Origin: Lumnitzera littorea | Taxonomy: Eukaryota > Streptophyta > Magnoliopsida > Myrtales > Combretaceae | Direction: 5' to 3' | DNA length: 64,000 bases | Assembly (NCBI GenBank): GCA_024138015.1 | Contig: JAMXBB010000002.1 | Coordinates: 48,875,473 to 48,939,472, forward strand | Shown here: piece after piece, positions 11,264 through 23,500 of the stretch | How positions within the stretch are numbered: the first letter of the stretch is position 1 | How the letters are laid out: the number at the start of each line of letters is the position of its first letter | The notes under the pieces: model-generated | What the model saw: only the letters and a program-made list of their open reading frames with translations | What the model was told of the DNA's origin: nothing | The model's database searches: none | Program-made: the position numbers and the translations under genes

Positions 11264-11770
11264 ATGGATGGTTCATTGGATAAGTTTACCTCCCGCCATG
11301 AAAGTGAACCCCGTGGAGAAATTCATGACATAGAAATTTCAGAGGTTGATGGAAAGCTGTTGAGAGAATTACTTGAAGAGCTGGAAGATGATGACAAGGG
11401 AAGAAACGACAGTAGTGGCGGTGTTGAGTTCTCCGGCGTCCAGTCACTTGAGGTTGAGGTGATAGACAAGACTGCAGGTTCTTCTTTGGTGAAAACGGGG
11501 GAAGGAGGAGTAGCCAAAGCTAATTGGCTGGAACATGATAGGATAATCATGCAAGATCATGAGTTTGAGTTTGATTGGGTTGATGAGATGATCAAACTGA
11601 CACCAGAGCCTTCACCAGGTAGTAGTATCATGGGTTGGTACCAATACCAAGATGATATGTTGAACTTGGTTGAATATGATTTCAACTTGGAACATTACTG
11701 TCGGAGTTCATCAGATGAGCTCACTTATTATGGCTACAATTGCTTGTGGGAAAGTCACTGGTGTGTATAA
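11264..11770 (+). CDS. Uncharacterised acidic 168-residue plant protein
   Basis: An intact single-exon frame with codon usage and length of a real gene, in a region with no other long open frame. The ATG sits in a good context (CTCCATGGATG). Residues about 26-46 (EISEVDGKLLRELLEELEDD) should form an acidic amphipathic helix. Residues 47-90 are Gly/Ser-rich and probably disordered. Residues 98-110 hold an aromatic-acidic motif (DHEFEFDWVDEMI), and a Tyr/Trp-rich C-terminal third ends CLWESHWCV. There is no signal peptide, membrane segment, zinc finger or catalytic motif. The composition would suit a small nuclear or adaptor protein, but that is only inference and I do not recognise the family. 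A TATA box lies upstream, no retroelement sequence overlaps it, and no intron is needed. Confidence 0.7.
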   Translation: MDGSLDKFTSRHESEPRGEIHDIEISEVDGKLLRELLEELEDDDKGRNDSSGGVEFSGVQSLEVEVIDKTAGSSLVKTGEGGVAKANWLEHDRIIMQDHEFEFDWVDEMIKLTPEPSPGSSIMGWYQYQDDMLNLVEYDFNLEHYCRSSSDELTYYGYNCLWESHWCV

Positions 11771-13799
11771 TCTAGAAGATGTCACTCCAAGGATAGGGCA
11801 TACGAAATCAACGACTCCCTAATCCCGACATGTAAAGATGTATGAAATGCGTTAATAATTCTAGATATTATTGCCATCCATAACCAGAACTCAGTGCTTC
11901 AAAAGGCCATGTTTGAAAAGGCAGGATTCTATGCATGTAAAATTACGTAAAGTTGTCTATTTAATGATATATTTGCTTGGAAACAAGAATGCATTGGCGC
12001 TCTAATAGAGGAAACAGAAATGAAAGAAAAGGAAAAAAGAAAAGAAAATGAATGTTTGTACAATTTCGTGAGAGAGAGAGAGAGATTGATTGATTGTAGA
12101 GTTGAATATGGATAAATATGAATATGGGACAATGCTAAAATTGCTATCCAAATCTTGGATGTTTTTGCCAATTTTACACTTTAGATTTGTCATTACTAAA
12201 TATCATGTCTGATTAAACTTTTCGTTGTTGAATTTACTACTACACCACTCATCTTTTGCGTTTTTACTCTTCAACTAATAAGCGCCTGTCAAATATCTTT
12301 CTAGGACAATGGACGCTTAGCAACTCCAAACTTTAGGTATAGAAAGTAAGGAGTGGAAGTTATATTAGAATATTTAATAATTTCAATATCGAGTGCAAAA
12401 TTGAAAAACCACCTAAGGTTAAGGTAATATTTTTTATATTATCCTAATAAAAATTAAACTTCTTATTATATTATGATTGTGCATTAAAATAAGTCAAATT
12501 TTTGAAACTTAGTATGCCCAAATGTTCAATTCAGTTTACTAAGTTTTAGAATACAAATGATACAATCTTATACTTATCTAGAAGTAGTTTCTTGTTTACC
12601 GTAAGACCCATCTATGTCATCCCTTTAAGGGGTCACTATATAGTGGGTACTATTGTACATACAAAACATCGCTAAATGGATATAATTAGACTTGGACAAA
12701 TATATAAGAAAAATCAACCAATCTTATCATTTCATTCCGATTCATTTTACTCCGATCCATTTTAATCCATTCTATTCTAAACTATTTATGTATATCAAAC
12801 ATGACATAAAAATATACCTAATATGATATATGTACTTTTACCAAAAGATACATCTCATTTCTTGGTAATATGGGACTATTTTTAATCTTTTGAACATCTT
12901 TGTATTTGTGTAAAATAAAAAAAAAGAAAAAAAAAACCTTCTTTGTAAACTCTATATCTTTTAGCCCACATTCCTAATACTACAATTCAATTAAAATATA
13001 GTTGTATATAAATAAATATACATCTCAATATCTATTTCATAAATAAATGGGCTAAAAGCTTTGTAGTCCTTAGGCTATTGTTTTTAGTTTAAAAAATTAT
13101 TTACTTGTTTTAAATTAAAATTTAATTTTTATGAAAAAAATTTGGTGTTACTATTCATGAGATTAGGAATTCAACCCGTGAACTACCGATTCCTTAGAAT
13201 CTGCCTGTAAAACTGGCCTACCCGAGCCGATGCCGAATCCCCGATTTTGGAAGTGCAACCCGAGGAGTCCAGGTTCGGCTCTGGGCCAATTATGAACCAT
13301 GCCTAAGTTTACACGTCTCCAATACATATATAGGGAATTAAGTTTGTAATATTCTATTATTATTTTATGTTTTTTAATTTTGTCGTTATTTAACTTTAAA
13401 GCAGTATTAACTGGTATTTTAAAAATTATACTTTTGGACGTGACCGTATTGACTTTTAAAGGTAAAAAATGAAGAAACATATTAGAGAGGATGTCGTATA
13501 CTATATAAATATTATGAGGCATAGATTATTCGGTGGTCGTAGTTCGTCACATAGTAAGTTTAGATTTGAATATACCTATTAGTTGGGTATAGGATAGGAG
13601 AGCAGAGCCTACCTCCCTCACTTGCCGCTATCATGAGCACCATCGGACTTAGGAAGTTGATATATGCCTATCAGATAAAATAATTCCATTCCTATAAAAT
13701 TTTTAAATAAATTCTAACCATTCACATAAATAATACAATTATATACAAAATAAACTAAGGTTTTGCAATTCCTATTAAAGGATTGTATTTCTTATATCG
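11771..13799. other. Intergenic, no genes; short GA repeat
   Basis: The 3' flank of the small gene, then AT-rich DNA. A (GA)7 microsatellite lies at 12070-12083. A GC-richer patch at about 13195-13300 has CCCGAG- and GGTTCGG-like words and may be a fragment of a small DNA transposon. Minus-strand frames here do not resemble known proteins. Confidence 0.4.
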
Positions 13800-13804
13800 A
13801 TACA

Positions 13805-16800
13805 TGTAAGGCCTCACTTTTTAGGTGTTTTCTTAAAATTTTTTCTTAATTTTTCGAGCTTGAAGACAGTTCATTATATATAAGGCGTAAATTGTATCCA
13901 ACTTATCATTTCAATTTCATAAAAATACTTATATTCAAATCCTTTCCTATTCAACATAACAAATCAATGCAAAAATTTTTACAAAAACGAGCCCTACTCC
14001 AAATATCACAACTATATACTCCTTTGTATGATACATAATCCATCAAGAAATCTACATAATAATCTCTATTGTGAAATGTTTATATTGTAACTCAACAATC
14101 TTCCTAAAGAACTCCTTTTTAGAGGTCAAATCGAAGTCTACAGCTATTCACTACTTAAGAAAAGCCATCACCTCTTTAGAGCTCTCAAGTCTCTTTGCTC
14201 CCAAAGTGTGAGGTCATGTCTAACTTCTTTCCAATCCGAAGATAAGACAACTTATCTACTTAACTTAAATACACTCCAATTTATTTTCTCTAAAATAAAT
14301 TGGAACAAAACAAGCAGTACCATATCACAATCATCAAGGAAATTATTGTTTTAGTTTTGTTACTTAATAACCCAGCTAGCCAAGTAAATACAACAAATTT
14401 ATGCCATATTTATGCATGTGATATGCATCGGTGCTGATGTCTTAGCCCAACCTATCAATCAAGTCGGTCAACTTTAATTAGAGCATATGGACATAACATC
14501 TAGGAACCCAATAGGGCAACAAAGAGTTTCCAAAAACCTGCCTAGCAGACTCATGTGATGTTGTTAGAAAACCCAATATATAATTGGTCGAGTAGATACA
14601 ATGTAATTTCTATATGCTCGAAGACTCAACTTTTATAAATCAAGTCGTTTATTTGACAAACTCAAGTTTTAGAGGTTAATATATTTGCTTATAAAAACCC
14701 AATATTTCATAGAAAACTCAACCTAGCAAAATCTTAATTTTGAAAAACCTAACCCATAAGTTATTTTCATGCCATACTATGAATACATTAAATCACATAC
14801 CAAACAATATCCAACAAATTACCATGCAAGCTTGCTCTTAACTTATTAGCCACACCTTTACTTTGTTTCATTTACACTTTCATCACTAAGACCTCATTAC
14901 CAAGTACACTTAAGTGAACACCTTATGAGACCGGGTTAGTACCTAGCTTATTTATCAAGTTAGTCTAGATATCAATCAACAAATCATAACCAATCAGCAA
15001 CACAACTCTAATCATCAAGGTCAGTAACCTTGCATGTTTCATTCTACAACATATACAATAGAGAACATGAATCATTTCATAGCTCATCAATCAAAAAGGC
15101 ACACTTGCATACAAGCGCAATCAAATTAACCATAGTTAAGTAAGTTAGTAAGTCATATGAGTAGATATAATCTACTCTAACGCGCAAGTATCTACTTATT
15201 AAGGCCACTTAATGATTTTGCAAACATTAAGCTTCTTGTACATAAAATAAATTAACAACTTTCTCGAGTGTAAGGTTTTGGGTTTTGATTACCTTTAGAA
15301 TAAGCTTCATCCAAAACAACTTATAACCAAGTCTCTGACTTCACCTTGCTATATAGGATTCTCCTAATATACTTTCTAACTTACCTTCTAACCATCTCAT
15401 TATTCCAGTAGTATCATGAAATCCAACTTACTTATCACTTCATAATGATTCCAAAATGAAAGACTTAATAAACTAGTTACTCAACGCCTATTGTACCGCT
15501 TATTCACTCTTTATTTGGCCGTATAGCTCACTATACACATAAAGATGAAAAAAAGTCGCTTTACATACATAACAGCTTAACTCATGACTACTCTCTAACC
15601 AACTTATAAATATATGTTTCAATTCAACTTAAGTCCTAACTTACCTTTTAACTCACCCATTTACCTTTGTTATTCCTCAAATTGCTCCACTCGACAGCAA
15701 TGCCACCATCCTCATATCTAACCAAAATAAAACATCATTCAAAACTCCATTTTAGCACTTACCGTAGTACATTTAGGTGGAAAAACATATGGTTTGAGTA
15801 GAAAAATATATAATTTTAGTAGAGAAACACGTAGTTCCGCCTTCACCTTCAATAATTGACTTATAAACAAGTTTCTCATCTAAAATCAAAGATCATATTC
15901 TTCTTGTTATTATCAAAAATCATTTATTCTTCAATTCACAACAAAATCACCATAAGTCTATTAAAGGATTCTTAAGGAATAAAACCTCCAGTACATTGTT
16001 TTACCAAAAACCCAACTTTACAATCTTGAAAAGCTAATTACATAGCTTGATAGTAAAACCTTTAAGGAACTCACACACAAAAATTTAGGCCAAAATTATG
16101 TTATTTGAGTTTTTGAAAATGCAAAAGAAAATCGATGAACAAGATATTTTCTTAAGGAACCCATATATGTACTTAAAATTGGAAAATCTAGGTTGATTTT
16201 TGAAATCTTCATATAAAAATACTTACAAAAATCAAGTTTCATATTTGGAAATCATTTATTATTTTTGGTAAAATTTTGATAAAAACAAGAGAAATTGATC
16301 GATCATCAAAAACTACTACTCTAGCTAATGTCATCCATCCAAAGTAGGTTTACCACCAAGCCATAGTGTTTTCCTTCACGTAGTGGTGATGATTCACCTC
16401 CAAATTCTCTTTATCCTCACATACTCTAAATGCCCTAATTTACACCCATTTTCTTCTAATTTTTGTTCTTACTCTAATTCCTTAGTTTCAAAAGCTCTCT
16501 CAATTTTTCCAAAGCATCACCTCTCTTAAGAATTGCCAAAAGTCTCCACCCGCTCTTAAAGGTAGGTTTTTATAGGCTTAATAAATTTATGTAGTGGAAT
16601 TACACTTGCTTTTCCTACAAATTTTACATGTTCCATCTTAATCCTTTCTTAAGACACCTAGGTTATCATAACATTATACTAATGCCACGCCCCCAGCAAG
16701 ATGAAATTCAAGTTTCCAAGTGTCAATGACATTTCCCTATATATATGTTATTTAATTTGACAAATATTTTATGCATATACACATATTTATACATTTTATT

Positions 16801-17118
16801 TTTTATTATTTTATGTTTCCATGTAAACCCTTGTACACTTGATATTTTTATAATTAAACCTTTAATTGCTCTAAATTATTATCTTTATAAGTCAAATAAT
16901 TTATCTATAAAGTCTCATTACCTTCCGAAGTCCAAATTTTTAGGTTTATGATAAAATAATCAATATCAATAATATCTTATATACCTTATTTTGCCAAATG
17001 AAATTTATGAAGGCTCTTCTTTTAACTTTTATAACCTTATACTTAAAATTAATTTAATTTTGAGATTATTTTTCAGAAATCCTAAATTATATCAATTCTG
17101 AGCAATTGGGGTCTCACG
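13805..17118 (-). mobile_element. Probable 3.3-kb solo LTR, minus strand
   Basis: On the minus strand the segment begins GTGAGACCCCAATTGC and ends GTGAGGCCTTACA, a typical long plant Ty3/gypsy LTR layout; the outer dinucleotide at 17117-17118 is mutated from CA to CG. Flanking pentamers ATACA (13800-13804) and ATATA (17119-17123) differ by one transition, as expected of a target duplication. About 550 bases in from the start is a minus-strand TATA box (CTATAAAAACCTACC, near 16565-16580) followed by a leader. No protein-coding remnant lies inside. The assignment to a family (perhaps Del/Tekay-like) is a guess. Confidence 0.5.
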
Positions 17119-17123
17119 ATATA

Positions 17124-18627
17124 AATTGGTTTATGTGTGAAAACACTATCCTGTATCATGATATATTTATCGATCATGTTTCCTAGCCAAGTTGTACTCA
17201 TTTTTTGATTTAAAGAACTCTATTTTGAATTCATTATAAGGCTATTAAATCTCAATTATTATGTTTGTTGATCATGGTCAAATCAATTAGGATAGGTGGG
17301 CTTGCGTAGAGTCTAAATGAACTGGGCCTGGATCTTACCTCATATTCCTTGATCCCTATAAAAAAAACCCCTATGGGTACGATACGGAGGCTTTCCCATG
17401 CTCATGTTAACAAAGAGGACTAAGAGAGAAAGAGGGTAAGCACTTGAGAACTGATAGGCAGTGGTTGTCCCATGTATATGTGCTATCAAGTGTAGCTTGT
17501 GTATTGAGGCTGAATATGAGCTACCAAAATTGGGAGAAAGCAAAAGAGAAAAAGGGGGTATCAACTAAGGATTCTTTGCTTCAAGGCACCTGATGCCTTT
17601 TATAAGGGCTAGTAGGATACGTGACAATCTAGAGTTCACTTGTACTGGTCGCCAGCAGATAACATGCGCTGCAAAGGAGACTAGACAGCTTTGGGAGCAG
17701 TCGGCTGTGATCAACCCAGTAACCAAATTTGCAGCATAAAGATCTAACATCTGTAAAGGCTGTCGAGTGTACTGGCGATACTACAAATGTCAAATGCTCA
17801 TTAATGGATTATAGTGAGAAGCAGGCACTAAAGACAAAGGTTAAGCTAGGATGTCGAGGAAAGGGTCGGCTAGTGCTTGGCTAAGGGCAAGTTGAGACCT
17901 AGGTTGATGCTAAACAATTGGTGAACGTAAACTCAGTAGTCGAGTTGATCTACTCAGGTTAAGACATTGTATAGCTCACCGAATGGATATGACACAAAGG
18001 GTAAGCTTGCTATTCGCTTGCATATACCCTAACGAGCTTACATGGCTTCACCAAGCAAGTCGCAGTACGGAGGGTGAGCTCACTATTTGCTCGCACATAT
18101 CCCAGATGGGCTTGCTCGCATGTTAAGTCTCAGTTTGGATAAGAATTAAGTATTAACACTTGTCCCCAACACCACCACCGCACACCACCCCCCTCCCCCC
18201 TTAACTCTTATTAGCATTCAAGACGTAAGGAGAGTAATCCATATAAGGCAACTAAACCGAGGCCAGAATGCTCCTCCTCCAAGTAAAGGGGTCTATCTCA
18301 TCATTTGATGGCATGATGGACGACATCTCTAATCAGGTCCATTTTTCCACATATTGGCCCCCTATGTAAATGATGTCATCATCAGGTTGCTTAAGGTGTC
18401 ATAATGGCCATTCTTGGTAAGTATAGCACTCATTGATGATCTCTAAAGAGTAATTGCATGCATGGGGTAATATGTTGTCAAGCTACATCAATGATTCATG
18501 TATGGGGATCGATTAGGCCTTTGGTTCTTGAAGTGGGACACGTGATAGGTAAGGTTTGGCGCACATCCTTTCGTGGGTTCATGCTCCAGGAGTGGGAGAA
18601 ACTGTTCACCTTATCTCTTTGGTTGTC
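17124..18627 (+). other. Possible LTR/U3 sequence upstream of gypsy remnant
   Basis: Non-coding DNA with two degenerate direct copies of GGGTAAGCTTGCTATTCGC (about 17998-18035 and 18077-18112). A TATA-like promoter follows at 18628 and then gypsy coding remnants. By position it may be the LTR or U3 of that element. It does not resemble the 2.2-kb Tat LTRs, and no LTR boundary was found. Confidence 0.3.
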
Positions 18628-18637
18628 TATATAAAAA
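18628..18637 (+). promoter_or_regulatory. TATA-like box before gypsy remnant
   Basis: TATATAAAAA in the context TTGTCTATATAAAAAGGAGC, the usual form in plant LTR promoters. It lies about 530 bases before the first recognisable coding remnant. Confidence 0.4.
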
Positions 18638-19149
18638 GGAGCACAAGTCCTCGTTCTTTACTTTACTTTGCCAACTTAAAGGAGACTCTACCAAAATTTT
18701 CACTCACAAGCTAGTGCTTTTTCCTTTTAAATTAATTACTCATAATGGTATAGCAAAAAACAAATGACTAACAGAATGAGTATTCTCACTTATCTATTTT
18801 GAAGGAGGTGGACGAAGGTTACAAGGACTTTGCCCAAGAAAGGGGAGACAACCTTACTACCCCTGAAACGAAGGTGACAGCAAGAGACAAGGATGGAGTG
18901 ATTTTGTCTTAGGAAGAGAGCCAAGAATGCACGCAGCGACAGCCTCATAATGTATATCTTCCAGCTGGTGAGGTAGATAACGTGGGGGAGCTATTACGCA
19001 TGACCAACACCAATGAGCATATGTATGCCTACATTGCATATGTTGCAAGTGAAAAGAAGCCAAGGCTAATGAGCCGAGCAGTAGGGGAAGTGCTCGAGTG
19101 ACAAGTGGGGGTGCCCAGGGGTAGACAACGAGCATACAATATAAGGGAC

Positions 19150-19960
19150 AACTGATAATTCAATATATACATAAAGCCATTTGAGCTCGATATTCGCCTC
19201 CCATTCTCAAAGTTCTTAGTGGAGTTCTTTCAATACTTTAAGGTTGCTCCTGAGAGTCTTAACAATAATGTGTAGGTACAACTCCTTGCATTTGAAGGTG
19301 TTGTGCTTATAGGAATTGTAGAGGCTGACGGTGTAGCTGTTCAGGCTTTTCTTTCATGTGAAGAAGGTGGCCAATGGTTGGGTATATGTTGCCAACTAAG
19401 GTCAGGCGCTAAGGATCTTTGACAAGCCACCGAACAAGGTAGAAGGTGGGAAGGAGTTCTTCTACTGTGTTCGCACTATTGAGCCTTTGGATTTCCCGTC
19501 TCAATAGAGTTTTCCTATTTAGGGCAAAAAGTTGAACAACTTGGGAGATGAGGACAGCATGACTAGTATCGAGCTACTAAATTTAGCGAGTTGGAAGAAG
19601 CTCGATCCTCAATCAATTTGTCAAAAGTAAAAGATAGGCTTGCCGCTATTTGTGATGGAGATAGGTATTTGCTGCATTTTATCAAGGAGGGTTAGTTAGC
19701 TATCTATGAGTTGCATCACTTTGTCATTGGAGTAGCAGACATCAAGCTACTTATCCTCAATGTAGTAAGTATATTATCTTTGTTTGATTTGTTTATTAAA
19801 GAAATTTGTTGGTTTTTTACAACCATGGAGATAGCCATTGAGAGGGTAAAGGCAAAGCTACTCGCTATATAGAACAAGCTACTTAAAAGTACCTCAAGGC
19901 CTATTTAGAAGAGGAAATATCTTGCTATAGAAGGGGTAAGGGGAGACTTCACAATGCCCC
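19150..19960 (+). pseudogene. Remnant of a 'putative gypsy type transposon' (PF04195-like) protein
   Basis: A broken frame reads KPFELDIRLPFSKFLVEFF, then QYFKVAPESLNNN, and later KVEGGKEFFYCVRTIEP. This order and wording match the plant domain called putative gypsy type transposon (Transposase_28), which lies in the N-terminal protein of some Ty3/gypsy elements. Stops interrupt it several times. Downstream, to about 19960, is weaker lysine- and leucine-rich coding-like sequence. Protease and reverse transcriptase are not visible between it and the RNase H remnant at 20585, so the middle of the element is deleted or unrecognisable. Confidence 0.45.
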
Positions 19961-20584
19961 TTAAAGAATTCTAAGATGAAAAGTGAGAGGCAACAAACGC
20001 TTCTTGAGGTTATTTAGCACTATTCTGGCAATATTCCAATAAGTATGCTATGAATCGGTCCAAAGCTAGAAGGAGTAGCATCTAGTAGGCCAATTTAAGA
20101 GGTTTAAGCCAGGGTTATAGTTGTTATGCCAAGGGTTTAGGTAAGGGATGCATAGGTAGACATACAACAGGAGGGTTCAAAATGAACCCTTTAAAATATT
20201 AGGGTTCTTGTAATCGAGATCCCTAATGATGAAGATGTGGTGCTGTTGGTTCTTAATGAGAGGCAAGCAGATCTTCCCATATCCGCAAATAAGCCTACGC
20301 ATAGGTTTAAGCAATTGCAGGTTCAATTTTAGTGGCTTTTTGCTAACTAGAGTAACGTGGAGGCCTCATAGAATTGCTGAGGTATCATAATGAAGTGAGC
20401 TACTCGTAGTTTTTCTTTAAGTATTTAGTATTGATTTATTGACCAACTGTGTATTATGTCTATAGCTTTATGACCTCCTGGATTTCATCCTTGTGCATAA
20501 CCAGGTATACTAGCAATCGATAAGGAGTTGAGCAAAGGCTAAGGTAAAAAGGCCCCAAAAAGTGCTAGAAGAGGAGAAGAAGGT

Positions 20585-21031
20585 ATGCAGCGACTTGAAT
20601 GGGATGAAGAATGTGAGCAAGCATTTTTTGAAATCAAGAAGTATCTCATGAATCCACCAACATTGGTCACTCCTACATCAAGAAGGCCATTGATTTTCTA
20701 CTTGACAATCCTTCCTAAATCGATGGGATGTATGCTGGGGCAAAAAGATAAAACAACTAGAAAAGAATATCTTATATACTACTTGAGCAAGAAATTTACA
20801 AAAGGTGAACAAAAATACTCAAAGGTGGAAAGAACGTGCTATGCCTTAGTATGGGTGATGCACAAGCTCAAGCAGTATACTCTCTATTACTCAATGAAGC
20901 TGTTGACAAAACATGACTCATTATGGTATTCAGTAGAAAAGCCGATATTGATTAGGAGAATATCGAAGTGGCAGATACTGCTCTCTAAGTTTGCTATCAA
21001 ATGCATAAGTCAGAGTTCAGTCAAAGGGTAG
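20585..21031 (+). pseudogene. Tat pol: first RNase H region
   Basis: An open frame of 148 codons starting QRLEWDEECEQAFFEIKKYL. It continues with SMGCMLGQKDKTTRKEYLIY, YLSKKFTKGEQKYSKVERTC and ISKWQILLSKFAIK. This is the typical Tat RNase H that follows reverse transcriptase, the degenerate gypsy RNase H which lies before the second RNase H domain. The YxDD reverse transcriptase core that should precede it is absent upstream. Confidence 0.75.
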
Positions 21032-21099
21032 GCAATAGCTAATCAATTGGTAAAATACCCATTAGAAGATGAAGACGATGGTACAAAAGCTCAATTTCC

Positions 21100-21598
21100 T
21101 GATGAAAATGTGATGGTGGCAAATGAATTGAGTAGTGAAAAATCGGGATGAAGAATATATTTTGATGGAGCAGCCAATGTGTTTAGATGTGGAATAGGAG
21201 CAATACCAGTACCATCTGAGGGTAATCATCTCCCCATGGTAGTGAGGTTAGCATTTCCATATACGAACAACATAGCAGAATAAAATGCCCACATTTTGGG
21301 GCTCAAAATGACGCTAGACATAGGAATACAAAGACTTAAAGTATATAAAGATTCTTCTCTTATAATTCTCCAGATCTTAAGAGAATATAAGAAAAAAAAT
21401 GAGAAGTTGATACCTTATCACAAGCATTTAGGAAATTTGATTGAAAGATTCCAAGAAATTTGATTAAAAGATACATTCCAAGAACCCATAGTTAATTTGC
21501 CGATGCACTAGCCACATTAGCATCAACAGTGAAAGATACAAATAGGATAGAAATCCATACCTTAAAGACTGAAGTAGAGGAAATATCAAACTTTTCGT
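21100..21598 (+). pseudogene. Tat pol: second (archaeal-type) RNase H
   Basis: A broken frame reads YFDGAANVFRCGIGAIPVP from 21158, then LAFPYTNNIAE, LGLKMTLDIGIQRLKVYKDS and, near 21497-21530, FADALATLAS. The DGAAN / NNxAE / KVYxDS / FADALA series is the additional RNase H carried by Tat-lineage elements. It identifies the lineage and explains why two RNase H-like regions lie in tandem. Confidence 0.75.
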
Positions 21599-22882
21599 TT
21601 GATGGTTAAAAAGAAGGAATCAAAGAAGCCTTGGTATTATGATATTAAAAAGTTACTTCAAATGGGTAAGTTCCCCGATGAAGTTGATAGAAAAGATAAA
21701 AAAGCCTTAAGGAGATTGGCTGCTCATTTCTTACTAAGTAAAGCTATATTGTACAAAAGATCACCAAATACAATGTTGCTAAGGTGTACAGATAAAGAAA
21801 AAGCCGAGAAACTAATGAAAGAAGTGCATGAAGGAATCTGTGGTCCTCATATGAATGGGTACATGTTAGCCAAAAAAAAATCATAAGGATGGGATATTTT
21901 TAAATGATGATGGAATTAGACTATATTAAGCATGTGAGGCATTGTCACATGTGTTAGGTATACGCTAATAAAATCAACACTCCTCCCTAAGAATTACATG
22001 TATTGTTGGCTCCTTAGCCATTCTCAAAGTAGGGGATAGATATGATTGGTCCAATTTTGCCAATGGCTTCAAACGGGCATAGGTTCATTCTAGTTGCGAT
22101 CAATTATTTTACCAAATGGGTAGAAGCAGCGTCATATGTTACAGTAACCAAAGGAGTGGTAGTTAGATTTCTAAAAAGAGACATTATTACAAGATACGGT
22201 GTGCCTAAGTCTATTATTATGGACAACAAGACAAATTTAAGCAATAAGTTGATGGCTGAAGTGTGCCACCAATTCAAGATCAATCACAAAAACTCAACTT
22301 TGTATTGACCTCAAATGAACGAGGTAGTTGAAGTTGCTAATAAGAAATATCAAGAAGATCATTGAGAAGATGGCAATCACTTATAGAGATTGGCATGACA
22401 TGCTTCCTTTTGCTCTCATGGTTTACAGAACCTCAATTAGAACCTCTATAGGTGTAACACCTTATTCATTAGTATATAGAACTAAAGTGATACAATGAGT
22501 AGAAGTAAAAATACCGTTGTTCCGAGTGTTGGCAAAAATTCAACTCGATAAAACAGAGTGAGTGAAGAAGCGAATGGAACATTTAAATCTCCTAGATGAG
22601 AGAAGACTTGCAGTGATATGTCATGGTCAGTGTTACCAACAATGGATGATCTAAGCCTTTAACAAGAAAGTGTGCTCAAGGTACTTCAAAGAAAGAGATT
22701 TGGTGTTGAAAAAGGTGTTGCTGAATGTAAATGACCCTAGGGGCAAGTTTGCTCCAAATTGTGAAGGCCCTTATGTGGTGAAAAGGGTATTATCGAAAAG
22801 TACATTAGTGTTAATGGAAATGGATGGCCCGGAGTTAAAGAGACCTGTGAATTCAAATGCAGTTGAATTGTATTATCCATGA
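21599..22882 (+). pseudogene. Tat pol: integrase remnant
   Basis: Three open pieces separated by stops. 21599-21886 has the integrase N-terminal zinc-binding region (AEKLMKEVHEGICGPHMNGY); its CHxC half, HCHMC, lies out of frame near 21930. 22042-22308 is the catalytic core (IGPILPMASNGHRFILVAIN, then FTKWVEAASY, YGVPKSIIMDN). Near 22313-22340 PQMNEVVEVANKK holds the glutamate region. 22670-22882 is the C-terminal part (RYFKERDLVLKKV, KFAPNCEGPYVVKRVLSK) and ends in a stop at 22880. In a live element it inserts the cDNA. Here it is dead. Confidence 0.8.
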
Positions 22883-23266
22883 AAACTGGGTTCAATAAAG
22901 ATTCCAATTTTTCTTGAGAATTGTTTGTGGTTAATCTTTCACTGTTTACAAGTAAGTTGATATCCATGAATATTCTCAAATTCAAATGGTCATTGACCAA
23001 CAAACACTTCACTAATAAACACTTCAATACCATGTCTCTTAGCCCCATACACTTAAACACCAAACACTTACCAATGAATTTAAGACACCAAATAAATAGA
23101 AATCAAATGTTTTCAATGATTTAATCTTATTTCTTTCGAAAAAAGATTTATTTTTCAGGATTCATAGAGAGGTGGAAATTGAGACTTGACAACGACAAAA
23201 GCAGAACCAAGGCATGAGCATGGTACAGTTAAGCAAAAGGTTTCAATCGTGAAGAAAACCTTATTT
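22883..23266 (+). other. Start of the Tat 3' untranslated region
   Basis: Non-coding sequence between the integrase stop and the purine tract. Short open frames on both strands do not match anything and overlap each other. Confidence 0.4.
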
Positions 23267-23349
23267 AAAAAAAAAAAAAAGAGGGGAGAAAAGAAGAAGA
23301 AAGGAAAGAAAAAAAGAAGGAAAAAGAAAAAAGAAAAAAGGAAAAGAAG
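23267..23349 (+). repeat. 83-nt uninterrupted purine tract
   Basis: Every base from 23267 to 23349 is A or G: an A14 run followed by GAGGGGAGAAAAGAAG-like repeats. It lies in the 3' untranslated region of the Tat element, about 1 kb before the polypurine tract next to the 3' LTR. It may be a decayed internal plus-strand priming tract or simple purine expansion. Confidence 0.6.
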
Positions 23350-23500
23350 TAAGCACATACTTTGGGGATATTCCGCGATCTAGATGAGTGAATATTGGAG
23401 GTCAACATGAGGTATGCCGATTAGTGGCTATTTGCGAAATTCTCCATTCCCGAGTAAAATGATCCTAAAAGTCCTTGAAGAGATATTTAGGAAAATTAAA

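Noticed and set aside
13163..13522. 119-codon minus-strand frame
   Set aside because: No domain, low-complexity lysine/isoleucine composition, and only its N-terminal third shows normal complexity because of a GC-richer patch.
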